A stretch of 18,349 nt of DNA from Oscillospiraceae bacterium (GCA_017505505.1 JAFVPA010000006.1:1-18349), one strand, 5' to 3'. Positions 8,208 through 15,167 are shown, counted from the first letter of the stretch. Numbers and translations are program-made. The notes: generated from the sequence alone by a model not told the origin.

Positions 8208-10346
8208 TTACTTTCCGGCCTGCTTCATGGACAGGCTGATGCGCTTGCGCTTTTCATCTACGCCCAGGACCATGACCTTGACGATATCGCCAACCTTCAC
8301 CACCTCGCTGGGATGGCGCAGGCGGCGGTCGCAGACCTCGGAGATGTGGACCAGGCCGTCCTGATGGACGCCGATATCCACGAAGACACCGAAATCGATG
8401 ACATTGCGCACGGTTCCGGTCAGCTCCATGCCCGTCACCAGGTCCTTCATTTCCAGCACGTCCTTGCGCAGGATGGGCTTGGGCAGCTCGTCACGGGGGT
8501 CCCGGCCGGGCTTACTTAACTCTTTTGCGATATCCAGCAGGGTGGGCTCACCTACAGCGCATTCGGCTGCGGCCTTGCTCAGACCGTAGCCCTCCAGCTT
8601 CGCCGTGAGGCCCGACAGGTCTTCTCCCTTCTTGCAGCCCAGCAGGGTCAGCAGGGCCTTGGCGGCGGCATAGGATTCCGGGTGCACACCGGTATTGTCC
8701 AGCAGCTCCTTGCTCTCCGGGATCCGCAGGAAGCCGGCGCACTGCTGGAAGGCCTTGGGGCCCAGCTTGGGCACCTTTTTCAGCTGGGCACGGGAGGTGA
8801 AGGGGCCGTTTTCCTCCCGGTAGGCCACGATGTTCTTTGCCGTGGCGGCAGTCAGGCCCGCCACCTGCTGCAGCAGGCTCCGGGAGGCGGTGTTGGCATC
8901 CACGCCCACAGCGTTGACGCAGTCCTCCACCACGCCGCCCAGGGCAGCGTCCAGCTCCTTCTGGGGGCAGTCGTGCTGGTACTGGCCCACGCCGATAGCC
9001 TTGGGGTCGATCTTCACCAGTTCCGCCAGAGGGTCCTGCAAGCGTCTTGCGATGGACACGGCACTTCTCAGGTTCACATCATATTCCGGGAATTCCTCGG
9101 CGGCCAGGGGAGAGGCGGAGTAGACGGAGGCACCCGCTTCGTTGACGATCATGTAGCTGGCCTCCGGGAAGGACCGCAGCAGCTCCACGGTCATGGCCTC
9201 GGTCTCCCGGGAGGCGGTGCCGTTGCCGATGGCGATGTGCCGCACGTTGTGCTTTTTCATCAGACCGGACAGGACGGCGATGGCCTCCTGCTTTTTCCGT
9301 TCGGAGAAGGTGGGGTAGACCACGGACGTTGCCAGCACCTTGCCTGTAGCGTCCACCACAGCCACCTTACAGCCGTTGCGGTATCCGGGGTCCAGACCCA
9401 TGGTGACGAAGCCCTTCACAGGAGGCTGCATCAGCAGGGGCTTTAAGTTCAGGGCGAAATTGGCGATGGCACCGGCATAGGCCCGGTCGGACAGCTCGTT
9501 TCGCACCTCCCGCTGGATGGAGGGGAAGATGAGCCGCTCGTAGGCATCCTCGGCGGCGGAGCGGACGAAGGCGGAAACGTTCATCACCGGCTTCAGCGCC
9601 GCCCGGCACACCAGGGCGCAGCCTTCATTTCCCACCATGGCCACATTGGGCTTCAGAATGCCTTCTTTTTCACCCCGGTTCATGGCCAGGATCTGATGAT
9701 CCAAAAGGCGGGAGATGGGCTGGCTGAAATCATAGTACAGCTTGTATACGCCGTCGGCTTCCGCGTCATCGTCTGCCTTGCAGGTGAACACGCCCTTTTT
9801 CATCACCAGCTCCCGGAGGCTCTTGCGGATGTCCGCGTCATCGGACAGGTCCTCGGCAATGATATCGCTGGCACCCTGTAATGCTTCCTCAATGGAATTG
9901 ACACCCTTTTCCGGGTCGAGGAAGCCCTCTGCCAGCACCTCGGGGGCCTGGCCGTCCTGGGCGAAGATGGCCTTTGCCAGGGGCTCCAATCCCTTTTCCC
10001 GGGCCATGGAGCCGCGGGTGCGGCGCTTCTGCTTGTAGGGGCGGTACAGGTCCTCCACCTCCGTCATGGTGGCGGCGGCATCGATGGCGGCGGACAGCTC
10101 CTGGGTCAGCTTGCCCTGGTTCTCAATGGACCGCTTCACTTCCTCCCGCCGTTCCTGCAAATTCCGCAGATAGGTCAGGCGGGTTTCCAGATTGCGCAGA
10201 GTGGTGTCATCCATGGCCCCGTGCATCTCCTTGCGGTAGCGGGCGATGAAGGGGATGGTGTTGCCCTCATCCAGAAGGGCCACCACGTTTTCGATATATT
10301 CCAGTTTTTGGCCCAGCTCCTGAGCCAGAATTTCCGTAATGGTCAA
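8208..10346 (-). CDS. tex: Tex/YhgF-family S1 RNA-binding transcription accessory protein
   Basis: Tex is a conserved nucleic-acid-binding protein linked to transcription and RNA or DNA maintenance; its exact job is unsettled. The 712-residue product fits the family (about 720-770). It has the helical N-terminal region with NTIPFIARYRKE near 29-40 and a YqgF/RNase H-like fold starting at MGLDPGYRNG (316-325). Helix-hairpin-helix segments lie about 490-545, including LLQQVAGLTAATAKNIVAYR and the KVPKLGPKAF region. A C-terminal S1 domain spans about 638-708 with GTVRNVIDFGVFVDIGVHQD. The start is a TTG at 10346-10344, supported by AAGGAG nine bases upstream and the typical opening TITEILAQELG. 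Longer readings upstream have no ribosome site and run into the promoter region. Confidence 0.95.
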   Translation of the reverse strand: MTITEILAQELGQKLEYIENVVALLDEGNTIPFIARYRKEMHGAMDDTTLRNLETRLTYLRNLQERREEVKRSIENQGKLTQELSAAIDAAATMTEVEDLYRPYKQKRRTRGSMAREKGLEPLAKAIFAQDGQAPEVLAEGFLDPEKGVNSIEEALQGASDIIAEDLSDDADIRKSLRELVMKKGVFTCKADDDAEADGVYKLYYDFSQPISRLLDHQILAMNRGEKEGILKPNVAMVGNEGCALVCRAALKPVMNVSAFVRSAAEDAYERLIFPSIQREVRNELSDRAYAGAIANFALNLKPLLMQPPVKGFVTMGLDPGYRNGCKVAVVDATGKVLATSVVYPTFSERKKQEAIAVLSGLMKKHNVRHIAIGNGTASRETEAMTVELLRSFPEASYMIVNEAGASVYSASPLAAEEFPEYDVNLRSAVSIARRLQDPLAELVKIDPKAIGVGQYQHDCPQKELDAALGGVVEDCVNAVGVDANTASRSLLQQVAGLTAATAKNIVAYREENGPFTSRAQLKKVPKLGPKAFQQCAGFLRIPESKELLDNTGVHPESYAAAKALLTLLGCKKGEDLSGLTAKLEGYGLSKAAAECAVGEPTLLDIAKELSKPGRDPRDELPKPILRKDVLEMKDLVTGMELTGTVRNVIDFGVFVDIGVHQDGLVHISEVCDRRLRHPSEVVKVGDIVKVMVLGVDEKRKRISLSMKQAGK

Positions 10347-10379
10347 TTTGGGTCTCTCCTTAAAAAAGTCTCGGCGGCT

Positions 10380-10388
10380 ATCATAGCA
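10380..10388 (-). promoter_or_regulatory. Probable extended -10 promoter of tex
   Basis: On the minus strand, TGC-TATGAT (10388-10380) forms an extended -10 element about 34 bases before the tex TTG. The -35 region 17 bases upstream (TTTCCT, 10408-10403) is poor. The gap shared with the tRNA promoter is short, so this is the best candidate rather than a certain call. Confidence 0.5.
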
Positions 10389-10417
10389 CATTTTCCCGGG
10401 AAAGGAAAGAGAAAATA

Positions 10418-10446
10418 TTGACATCCCGTTTCCCGGGGAGTATAAT
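10418..10446 (+). promoter_or_regulatory. Consensus sigma-A promoter of tRNA-Ala
   Basis: TTGACA (10418-10423) and TATAAT (10441-10446) are both perfect consensus with a 17-base spacer. The -10 ends 10 bases before the first base of the tRNA, as is common for stable RNA genes. Confidence 0.93.
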
Positions 10447-10456
10447 CCATTCATAC

Positions 10457-10532
10457 GGGCTTGTAGCGCAGTTGGGAGCGCATCGCATTCGCATTGCGGA
10501 GGTCGAGGGTTCGAATCCCTTCAAGTCCACCA
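10457..10532 (+). tRNA. tRNA-Ala (anticodon CGC)
   Basis: A full 76-base cloverleaf with encoded CCA. The acceptor stem GGGCTTG pairs with CAAGTCC and includes the G3-U70 wobble, the main alanine identity element. The D stem is GCGC/GCGC. The anticodon stem TCGCA/TGCGG closes the loop TTCGCAT with anticodon CGC, which reads the alanine codon GCG. The T arm holds GAGGG-TTCGAAT-CCCTT. The discriminator base is A. Confidence 0.96.
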
Positions 10533-10534
10533 TG

Positions 10535-10573
10535 AAGAAAGAAGCTGCCCAATAGGTGGCTTCTTTCTTTTTT
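10535..10573 (+). terminator. Intrinsic terminator of tRNA-Ala
   Basis: An 11-base-pair stem (AAGAAAGAAGC at 10535-10545 with GCTTCTTTCTT at 10559-10569) runs into a T-tract ending at 10573. It begins three bases after the CCA end, so the tRNA is a single-gene transcript. Confidence 0.88.
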
Positions 10574-10744
10574 ACACGAGTCTTATTCATTCAACAATTC
10601 ATTTTGGATCATGCGGAATATGGTCATTTAATTCCTGCTGTCCTGGAGAAATTGATCCGAAAGAATAGCAAAATACATTGTAAGGGAAACCATAAGGGTA
10701 AAATTTCAGATCTGTTATGATGAAGGCATGTATACGTGTTGCAA

Positions 10745-10773
10745 TTGACAAATGTTAGGTTCCGGTTTATAAT
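10745..10773 (+). promoter_or_regulatory. Consensus sigma-A promoter of the SorC-type regulator
   Basis: TTGACA (10745-10750) and TATAAT (10768-10773) are perfect consensus with 17 bases between. The -35 is embedded in a copy of the palindrome proposed as the regulator's operator, which suggests autoregulation. From the tRNA terminator to here (10574-10744) I see nothing identifiable. Confidence 0.92.
10746..10757. promoter_or_regulatory. Putative operator 1 (TGACA-AA-TGTTA)
   Basis: This 12-base site has the form TAACA-N2-TGTTA with one mismatch. It overlaps the -35 hexamer of the regulator's own promoter, so bound regulator would block polymerase. It shares ten identical bases (ACAAATGTTA) with the site at 11901-11912. 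Assignment to this regulator is inferred. Confidence 0.55.
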
Positions 10774-10804
10774 TATGAAAAATGTAACAAAAGGAATGTT
10801 TTAC

Positions 10805-11758
10805 ATGGCCTCTGCGGATAAACGAATTGAACGAATGGTTATGGTTGCGCGTATGTATTACGAGCAGGATATGACCCAGAATGAAATTGCCAAGGCGCTT
10901 GGAATATCACGTCCCTTGGTGAGTATCCTGCTGACTGAGGCCAAAGCCTGTGGAATTGTTACCTTTCAAATCCATGATGTGGCCAATTCCAGGCAACTGA
11001 TAATCAATCAGCTGGAGCAGAAATTTTCCGGCATTCGGTTTCTGATCGTTCCGGATGAAAGCAGCGAAGACGCCACGGACAATCTGCTGGCGAAGACTGC
11101 TTTTCAGTTTTGCTTCAACCAATTAACAGATGTCAAAAATATAGGCATTGGCTGGGGTTCTATGCTCAGTCGCATGACCGCTGTGGTAGAGGATGGTGTG
11201 GCTGGTCAGGGCCATTCTGACAAGAATCTGTTTCCTCTGGTCGGCGGTATCCGAACTTCCTATCGTGGATATCATACCAATGAAATTGTCCGTATGATCG
11301 GTGAGAAGACCGGGTTTGATGTCCATTATCTTTATTTTCCAGCGTTCTTCGATGAAACTGCAGATCTGGAATATATTAAGAAAATGGAAGACTTTCAGTT
11401 TATCAACCAGCTATGGGATGATATGGATGTGGCCCTGGTAAGCATCTCCAACTATCCCTCCTATCCGGATATCGGCATTAAATACCGCTTCGGCAATGAT
11501 TTGATGAAAAAGAATGCTGTGGGTCGCCTTCTGGCATACTATTATGATGTGGAGGGTAACCTGATCGATCCCTGGATCAATGGGGCCATGCAGCCGGATA
11601 TGCAGCAGCTGCGTGGGGCCGGACAGGTGGTTGCGGTGTGCTCCACCCAACTGCGGCCGGAATGTGTCATCGGCGCCCTTCATACAAATGTTATAAAAAC
11701 CATCCTGCTTTCCGAATCCCTGGCGAAGCAGGTGGCGGACGCTTTCACAACGGAATAA
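10805..11758 (+). CDS. SorC/DeoR-family sugar-binding transcriptional regulator
   Basis: The 317-residue protein has an N-terminal helix-turn-helix (about 20-45: QDMTQNEIAKALGISRPLVSILL) and a SorC-type sugar-binding domain from about 60 to the end. Regulators of this family (SorC, DeoR, CggR, LsrR) are usually tetrameric and are released from DNA, or activated, by a phosphorylated sugar. Since the next operon holds a kinase and an LsrF-type enzyme, the inducer is probably a phosphorylated intermediate of that pathway. The ATG at 10805 follows AAAGGA by nine bases. Two upstream in-frame ATGs (10775 and 10796) lie before the expected transcription start or too near the ribosome site. It is transcribed alone: a strong terminator follows. 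Whether it represses or activates is not visible. Confidence 0.9.
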   Translation: MASADKRIERMVMVARMYYEQDMTQNEIAKALGISRPLVSILLTEAKACGIVTFQIHDVANSRQLIINQLEQKFSGIRFLIVPDESSEDATDNLLAKTAFQFCFNQLTDVKNIGIGWGSMLSRMTAVVEDGVAGQGHSDKNLFPLVGGIRTSYRGYHTNEIVRMIGEKTGFDVHYLYFPAFFDETADLEYIKKMEDFQFINQLWDDMDVALVSISNYPSYPDIGIKYRFGNDLMKKNAVGRLLAYYYDVEGNLIDPWINGAMQPDMQQLRGAGQVVAVCSTQLRPECVIGALHTNVIKTILLSESLAKQVADAFTTE

Positions 11759-11771
11759 TTTCCGTGGTTTC

Positions 11772-11826
11772 TCGTCAAACACGCTAAAATCCCATTTTTG
11801 GATTTAGCGTGTTTGACGATTTTTTG
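11772..11826 (+). terminator. Strong intrinsic terminator after the regulator
   Basis: A stem of about 20 base pairs (11772-11792 with 11800-11819, one bulged A) has a seven-base loop and is followed by a T-tract (TTTTTTG). It separates the regulator from the operon, which has its own promoter. Confidence 0.93.
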
Positions 11827-11845
11827 TGTCCGAAAGAAAAATAGA

Positions 11846-11874
11846 TTGCATAGAATTGTTACATATGTTAATAT
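11846..11874 (+). promoter_or_regulatory. Probable promoter of the dhaL-dhaK-lsrF operon
   Basis: TTGCAT (11846-11851) and TAATAT (11869-11874) are 17 bases apart; both hexamers are weaker than others in the window, as expected of a regulated promoter. TATAAA at 11872-11877 is an alternative -10 but with too long a spacer. One operator-like palindrome sits across the spacer and -10 and another lies downstream. Confidence 0.6.
11859..11870. promoter_or_regulatory. Putative operator 2 (TTACA-TA-TGTTA)
   Basis: A palindrome of the form TAACA-N2-TGTTA with one mismatch, lying across the spacer and -10 of the proposed operon promoter. Its centre is 42 bases from that of operator 3, exactly four helical turns, so the two sites face the same side of the DNA and could be bound together by a SorC-family tetramer. 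Confidence 0.55.
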
Positions 11875-11900
11875 AAATTTGGAGATACCACAAGATAATC

Positions 11901-11912
11901 TAACAAATGTTA
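11901..11912. promoter_or_regulatory. Putative operator 3 (TAACA-AA-TGTTA, perfect arms)
   Basis: This is the perfect version of the palindrome, placed in the leader between the proposed promoter and the ribosome site of the first operon gene. Bound protein would act as a roadblock. It shares ten bases with the site in the regulator's own promoter. Confidence 0.6.
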
Positions 11913-11926
11913 AATGAGGTGTGCGT

Positions 11927-12532
11927 ATGATAACCAAAGAGGAACTGAACCGCCGCATCAAAAATGCCTGCGCCGCCGTGATCAGCGCCGAGGCAGAGCT
12001 GACGGAGATTGACTCCCGTTTTGGCGATGCGGACCATGGCTTTACCATGACCAAGATCGCGAATACCATCCGGGATTCCCTGGACGGAGCGGATTCCATT
12101 CAGGAAATGCTGGACAACGCCGCCTGTGCGGTGATGGGCCTGAACGGCGGCAGCGCGGTGCCCCTGTGGAACACCTGGCTGGACGGCCTGCAGGAGCATT
12201 CCGTGGAAGCGGATGCCATGAATATGGAGCAGGTGAAGGCCATGTTCCAGGGGGCTTATGAGGAGCTGTATGACATGTCCACCGCCAAGGTGGGCGACAA
12301 GACCATGATGGATACCCTGATCCCGGCCACCGAAGCCATCCAGGCCTGGGAAGGGGATATGGACGGCCTGTTTGACGCGGCCGCCAAAGCTGCGGAAGCC
12401 GGTGCTGAAAACAGCAAAAACTTTGTTTCCCGTTTTGGCCGGGCCAGAAGCTATGGCCAGCAGACCATCGGCACCCCCGATGCCGGTGCGGTATCCATGA
12501 AATACTTCTTTGTCGGTTTGGCAAAGAAGTGA
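11927..12532 (+). CDS. DhaL-like dihydroxyacetone-kinase nucleotide-binding subunit
   Basis: DhaL (DAK2) is the nucleotide-binding subunit of two-chain dihydroxyacetone-type kinases; it transfers phosphate to the substrate held by DhaK. The 201-residue protein is near the usual 210. The magnesium-nucleotide residues are present as D29, D34, D36 and H37 in EIDSRFGDADHG, along with VGDKTMMDTLIPA (122-134) and TPDAGAVS with D185. The phosphate loop is unusual: where DhaL proteins generally have a GG/GASSG-L-type run, this one reads GLNGGSAVPLW (71-81). A missing third subunit (DhaM) leaves open whether ATP or PTS phosphate is the donor. GAGG lies seven bases before the ATG; an upstream GTG is too close to it. 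It is the first gene of the operon. Confidence 0.85.
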   Translation: MITKEELNRRIKNACAAVISAEAELTEIDSRFGDADHGFTMTKIANTIRDSLDGADSIQEMLDNAACAVMGLNGGSAVPLWNTWLDGLQEHSVEADAMNMEQVKAMFQGAYEELYDMSTAKVGDKTMMDTLIPATEAIQAWEGDMDGLFDAAAKAAEAGAENSKNFVSRFGRARSYGQQTIGTPDAGAVSMKYFFVGLAKK

Positions 12533-12572
12533 AAATATCGTGAAAAAGCAACTATATTCAGGAGGAACTCTT

Positions 12573-13571
12573 ATGAAAATGAAGAAATTTATCAATGACT
12601 CCGCTACTGTTACCGACGAACTGCTGGTTGGTCTGGGTCTGGCGCATTCCGATATTCTGGATGTGGAGGGGCACCTGGTCATCAGCAAGGACCTGCAGGA
12701 TGCAGACCGCGTTACCATTGTTACCTGCGGCGGTTCCGGCCATGAGCCTGCACAGGCCGGCTTTGTTGGCAAGGGCATGCTGGATATTCAGGTCGTTGGC
12801 GACATCTTTGCGGCTCCCAACGGTCAGCTGGTCTTCGAGGCTATGAAGCGCGCAGACAAGGGCCATGGCGTTCTGCTGCTGACGTTGAACTATGCAGGCG
12901 ATCAGCTGGCCTGTAAGCAGGCGATTAAGCTGGCCAAGAAGGCAGGTATGAACTTCCGTCAGGTGGTTACCGGCGAAGAGATCCAGTTCGATCCCAACGG
13001 TGAGGACAATCAGCGCGGTCTGGCCGGTGCTGTGGCCCTGTACCATGTAGCCGCTGCTGCTGCCCGGGCCGGCAAGACTCTGGACGAGGTTGCCGCCATT
13101 GCCCAGAAGTATGCCGACAACATGGCTTCCATCACCGTCAAGTCCACCGATGCCACCCATCCCCAGAACGGCGCATCCTTTGGCGATCTGGGTGAGACCG
13201 ACCTGATGGAAGTGGGCGCAGGCCAGCACGGTGAGGGCGGCGGTATCCGTATGCCCATGATGTCCGCCAAGGAGACCGTGGCTCTGGTGGCGGAGCCTCT
13301 GTGCCGGAAGCTGGGCCTGACTGCGGGCGATAAGGCATTCGTCATGATCAACGGCTGCGGCGCTACCACCATGATGGAGATGCTGGTGCTGTTCAAGGAT
13401 ACCGTGGAATTCCTGCAGGCCAAGGGCGTGGAAGTTGTTGGCAATATGGTCGGTGAGATCCTCACCGTTCAGGAGGCTGCCGGCTTCCAGATGAACATCG
13501 CCAAGTGGGATGAGGAAACTCTGGCTCTGTGGAACACTCCCTGCCATACTCCCGCTTACAGCAAGGAGTAA
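12573..13571 (+). CDS. DhaK-like dihydroxyacetone-kinase substrate-binding subunit
   Basis: This 332-residue protein is the DhaK subunit, which holds a short ketose as a covalent hemiaminal on a histidine. The motif GGSGHEPAQAGFVGKGML (53-70) gives H57, D110 lies in LNYAGD, and H219 in GAGQHGEGG is at the place of the substrate-binding histidine of E. coli DhaK (H218). The canonical context is GIHGEPG, so the pocket lip differs. With the DhaL-like neighbour it should form a complete kinase. The partners downstream (LsrF-type enzyme, VOC-like protein) suggest that its substrate is not plain dihydroxyacetone but a longer ketose or dione, such as a tetrulose, an apulose-like sugar or an AI-2-like molecule. 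AGGAGG lies seven bases before the ATG, 40 bases after the DhaL stop. Confidence 0.88.
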   Translation: MKMKKFINDSATVTDELLVGLGLAHSDILDVEGHLVISKDLQDADRVTIVTCGGSGHEPAQAGFVGKGMLDIQVVGDIFAAPNGQLVFEAMKRADKGHGVLLLTLNYAGDQLACKQAIKLAKKAGMNFRQVVTGEEIQFDPNGEDNQRGLAGAVALYHVAAAAARAGKTLDEVAAIAQKYADNMASITVKSTDATHPQNGASFGDLGETDLMEVGAGQHGEGGGIRMPMMSAKETVALVAEPLCRKLGLTAGDKAFVMINGCGATTMMEMLVLFKDTVEFLQAKGVEVVGNMVGEILTVQEAAGFQMNIAKWDEETLALWNTPCHTPAYSKE

Positions 13572-13576
13572 TCGCT

Positions 13577-14455
13577 ATGGCAGACGCAATCGGCAATAAG
13601 GCAGCAAAGGACTACCATCTGGATATTCCCGCAGCCGATCAGGGCTTCTTCGCCAAGGGCCTGGGAAATACCGACTGGGGCTTTAAGAACCGCATTTCCA
13701 GAATGTTCTCTCCCAAGTCCGGAAATACCGTGATGCTGGCCTTCGACCATGGCTATATTATGGGCAGTACCGCCGGTCTGGAACGGCTGGATGTAAGCAT
13801 TGCCCCTCTGTGCCAGTATGCGGATGTGCTGATGGGCACCCGGGGTGCCATCCGCAGCTGCATTCCTCCCACTGTAAACAAGGCAGTGGCCCTGCGGGCC
13901 ACCCACGATACCTCCGTCCTGTTTGAGGACCTGTCCACCGGCAGCGGCCTGGGACTGGACATGGAGGATGCTTTGAGAATGAACGCAAGCTGCCTCGCTA
14001 TGCAGTGCTTCGTGGGCGGCAAGGGGGAACGGGACTCTCTGGAAATGCTCTGCCGGGCTGCGGACACAGGCTACCGCTATGGTGTGCCGGTCATGGGTGT
14101 CACGGCTGTGGGCAAGGAAATGGAGCGGACCCCCAAGTATTTCCTGCTGGCCACCCGCATTCTGGCGGAACTGGGCGCCAGCATTATCAAGACCTACTAC
14201 TGTGAAGATTTTGAGAAGGTAGTGGCAGCCTGCCCTGTCCCCATCGTCATCGCCGGCGGCAAAAAGCTGCCTGAGGCAGATGCTTTGGCCATGGCCTACA
14301 AGGCCATCCAGAGCGGCGCGAGAGGCGTGGATATGGGCCGCAACATCTTCCAGTCCACCGATCCCATCGCCATGTGCCAGGCCGTGGGCAAGGTGGTCCA
14401 CGAAAACTACACCGATAAGGAAGCCTACGAATTCTTCCTGGACACCTCCCGTTAA
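13577..14455 (+). CDS. LsrF-family class I aldolase/thiolase
   Basis: The 292-residue protein is close to E. coli LsrF (291 residues) throughout: GNTVMLAFDHGY (49-60), ADVLMGTRGAIRS (82-94), SIIKTYY with the expected Schiff-base lysine K205, PVPIVIAGGKKLPE (220-233) and GVDMGRNIFQS (250-260). E. coli LsrF transfers an acetyl group from 3-hydroxy-5-phosphonooxypentane-2,4-dione (phospho-AI-2 after isomerisation) to CoA. LsrF belongs to the DeoC/FbaB aldolase superfamily, so a homologue outside an lsr operon may cleave another phosphorylated ketose. No LsrK, LsrG or LsrACDB is visible; a DhaKL-type kinase stands where LsrK would. I therefore leave the symbol blank. The start follows the DhaK stop by five bases, with AAGGAG eight bases upstream. 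Confidence 0.9.
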   Translation: MADAIGNKAAKDYHLDIPAADQGFFAKGLGNTDWGFKNRISRMFSPKSGNTVMLAFDHGYIMGSTAGLERLDVSIAPLCQYADVLMGTRGAIRSCIPPTVNKAVALRATHDTSVLFEDLSTGSGLGLDMEDALRMNASCLAMQCFVGGKGERDSLEMLCRAADTGYRYGVPVMGVTAVGKEMERTPKYFLLATRILAELGASIIKTYYCEDFEKVVAACPVPIVIAGGKKLPEADALAMAYKAIQSGARGVDMGRNIFQSTDPIAMCQAVGKVVHENYTDKEAYEFFLDTSR

Positions 14456-14470
14456 GAAAGGAGCTACAGT

Positions 14471-14794
14471 ATGGCAGCGACCTATATGCACGTCGGAATT
14501 CCCGTTCTGAACAAGAAGCCCGGTATGGTCTACAATGAATGGGGCAGATTCTGGGTCAATCCCAGTGTGGATGCCTACGACTATAAGATCGAATATCTGA
14601 AATTCGAGGAAGGCACCCGGTTCCCGGAGATCCTGTCCAAGCAGCCCCATGTGGCCTACAAGGTGGATAATGCGGATCCCTACCTGGCAGACGCTGATCA
14701 GGTTATCTTTGGACCCGAGGCTCTGGGTGATAATGTCCGCCTGGCCTTCATCATCAAGGATGACGCCATCATTGAACTGTACGAAGAAAAGTAA
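14471..14794 (+). CDS. Small VOC-fold-like protein, possible isomerase or epimerase of the operon
   Basis: I do not recognise a named family. The 107-residue protein has the look of a single vicinal-oxygen-chelate (glyoxalase-like) unit: MHVGIPV at the start, HVAYKVDNADPYL in the middle, and LAFIIKDDAIIELYEE at the end. H7, H60 and E102 are placed like VOC metal ligands. VOC proteins catalyse isomerisations, epimerisations and lyase reactions on metal-bound enolates, so it might interconvert the phosphorylated product of the kinase before or after the LsrF homologue acts, a place LsrG (a different fold) holds in E. coli. It begins 15 bases after the aldolase stop with AAAGGAG upstream, and is the last gene before a terminator. 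The fold assignment is by eye. Confidence 0.7.
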   Translation: MAATYMHVGIPVLNKKPGMVYNEWGRFWVNPSVDAYDYKIEYLKFEEGTRFPEILSKQPHVAYKVDNADPYLADADQVIFGPEALGDNVRLAFIIKDDAIIELYEEK

Positions 14795-14864
14795 TCCAAT
14801 TCAACTGAAAGCCCCTCTGTTGCGATGAGGCAGATGGACTGGTTCTCCCTTTTTCTCTAAGCAA

Positions 14865-14894
14865 AAAGGCACCGTTCTCTCAAACGGTGCCTTT
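14865..14894 (+). terminator. Intrinsic terminator of the dhaL-dhaK-lsrF operon
   Basis: A 12-base-pair stem (AAAGGCACCGTT at 14865-14876, AACGGTGCCTTT at 14883-14894) has a six-base loop and is followed by CCTTTT. It lies 70 bases after the last operon gene; nothing else is apparent in 14795-14864. Confidence 0.85.
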
Positions 14895-14923
14895 CCTTTT
14901 GGCTGACTTTCTAAAAATATGGT

Positions 14924-14952
14924 TTGACAAGGAGTCTGCTATACTGTACAAT
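14924..14952 (+). promoter_or_regulatory. Sigma-A promoter of the thiamine operon
   Basis: TTGACA (14924-14929) and TACAAT (14947-14952) are 17 bases apart. Transcription would start near 14959, right at the 5' base of the riboswitch. A TATACT at 14940 looks attractive but is only 10 bases from the -35. Confidence 0.85.
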
Positions 14953-14957
14953 TGAAC

Positions 14958-15045
14958 TTGCAAGGGAGTTCCTGTAAAGGATCTGAGAGGAGGGTGTATT
15001 CCCTCGACCTCACCTGATTTGGGTAATGCCAACGTAGGGATGCGA
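14958..15045 (+). promoter_or_regulatory. TPP riboswitch aptamer (THI box)
   Basis: The conserved TPP aptamer elements appear in order: GGGAG near 14964, CTGAGAGGAGGGTG (14983-14996) with the pyrimidine-sensing CTGAGA, CACCTGAT (15011-15018), GGGTAATGCC (15021-15030) and AACGTAGGGATG (15031-15042). P1 can form from TTGCA (14958-14962) and TGCGA (15041-15045). The common CAGCGTAGGGA reads CAACGTAGGGA here, with TTGG/CCAA pairing retained. It leads into a terminator hairpin, so TPP binding should end transcription ahead of thiW. Confidence 0.95.
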
Positions 15046-15073
15046 CGATAAGCTACATTTTTACGATCATCAG

Positions 15074-15102
15074 GGCCCGGTGTATATTCACCGGGCCTTT
15101 TT
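15074..15102 (+). terminator. Riboswitch-controlled intrinsic terminator
   Basis: A nine-base-pair GC-rich stem (GGCCCGGTG at 15074-15082, CACCGGGCC at 15089-15097) is followed by TTTTTAT. It lies 28 bases after the aptamer and is the likely expression platform. I could not work out an unambiguous antiterminator. Confidence 0.88.
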
Positions 15103-15128
15103 ATCGTTTCCGTGGGAAAGTGTAGGGT

Positions 15129-15167
15129 AAGTGCTGTTTCTCTTGCAGGAGAAGCAGCACTTTTTTG
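15129..15167 (+). terminator. Second leader terminator ahead of thiW
   Basis: A 14-base-pair stem (AAGTGCTGTTTCTC at 15129-15142 with GAGAAGCAGCACTT at 15149-15162, one G-U pair) is followed by TTTTGTTG. It lies between the riboswitch terminator and the thiW ribosome site, so two terminators stand in tandem. Confidence 0.8.

Noticed and set aside
10457..10800. Integration (att) site at the 3' end of tRNA-Ala
   Set aside because: I see no second copy of the tRNA 3' end and no integrase downstream; the next genes are a regulator and metabolic operon.
13577..14794. Naming the operon lsr (AI-2 processing)
   Set aside because: LsrK, LsrG and the LsrACDB transporter are missing and a DhaK/DhaL-type kinase is present, so the substrate may well differ.
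14924..14945. TATACT at 14940 as the -10 of the thiamine promoter
   Set aside because: It is only 10 bases from the perfect TTGACA; TACAAT at 14947 has the proper 17-base spacing.
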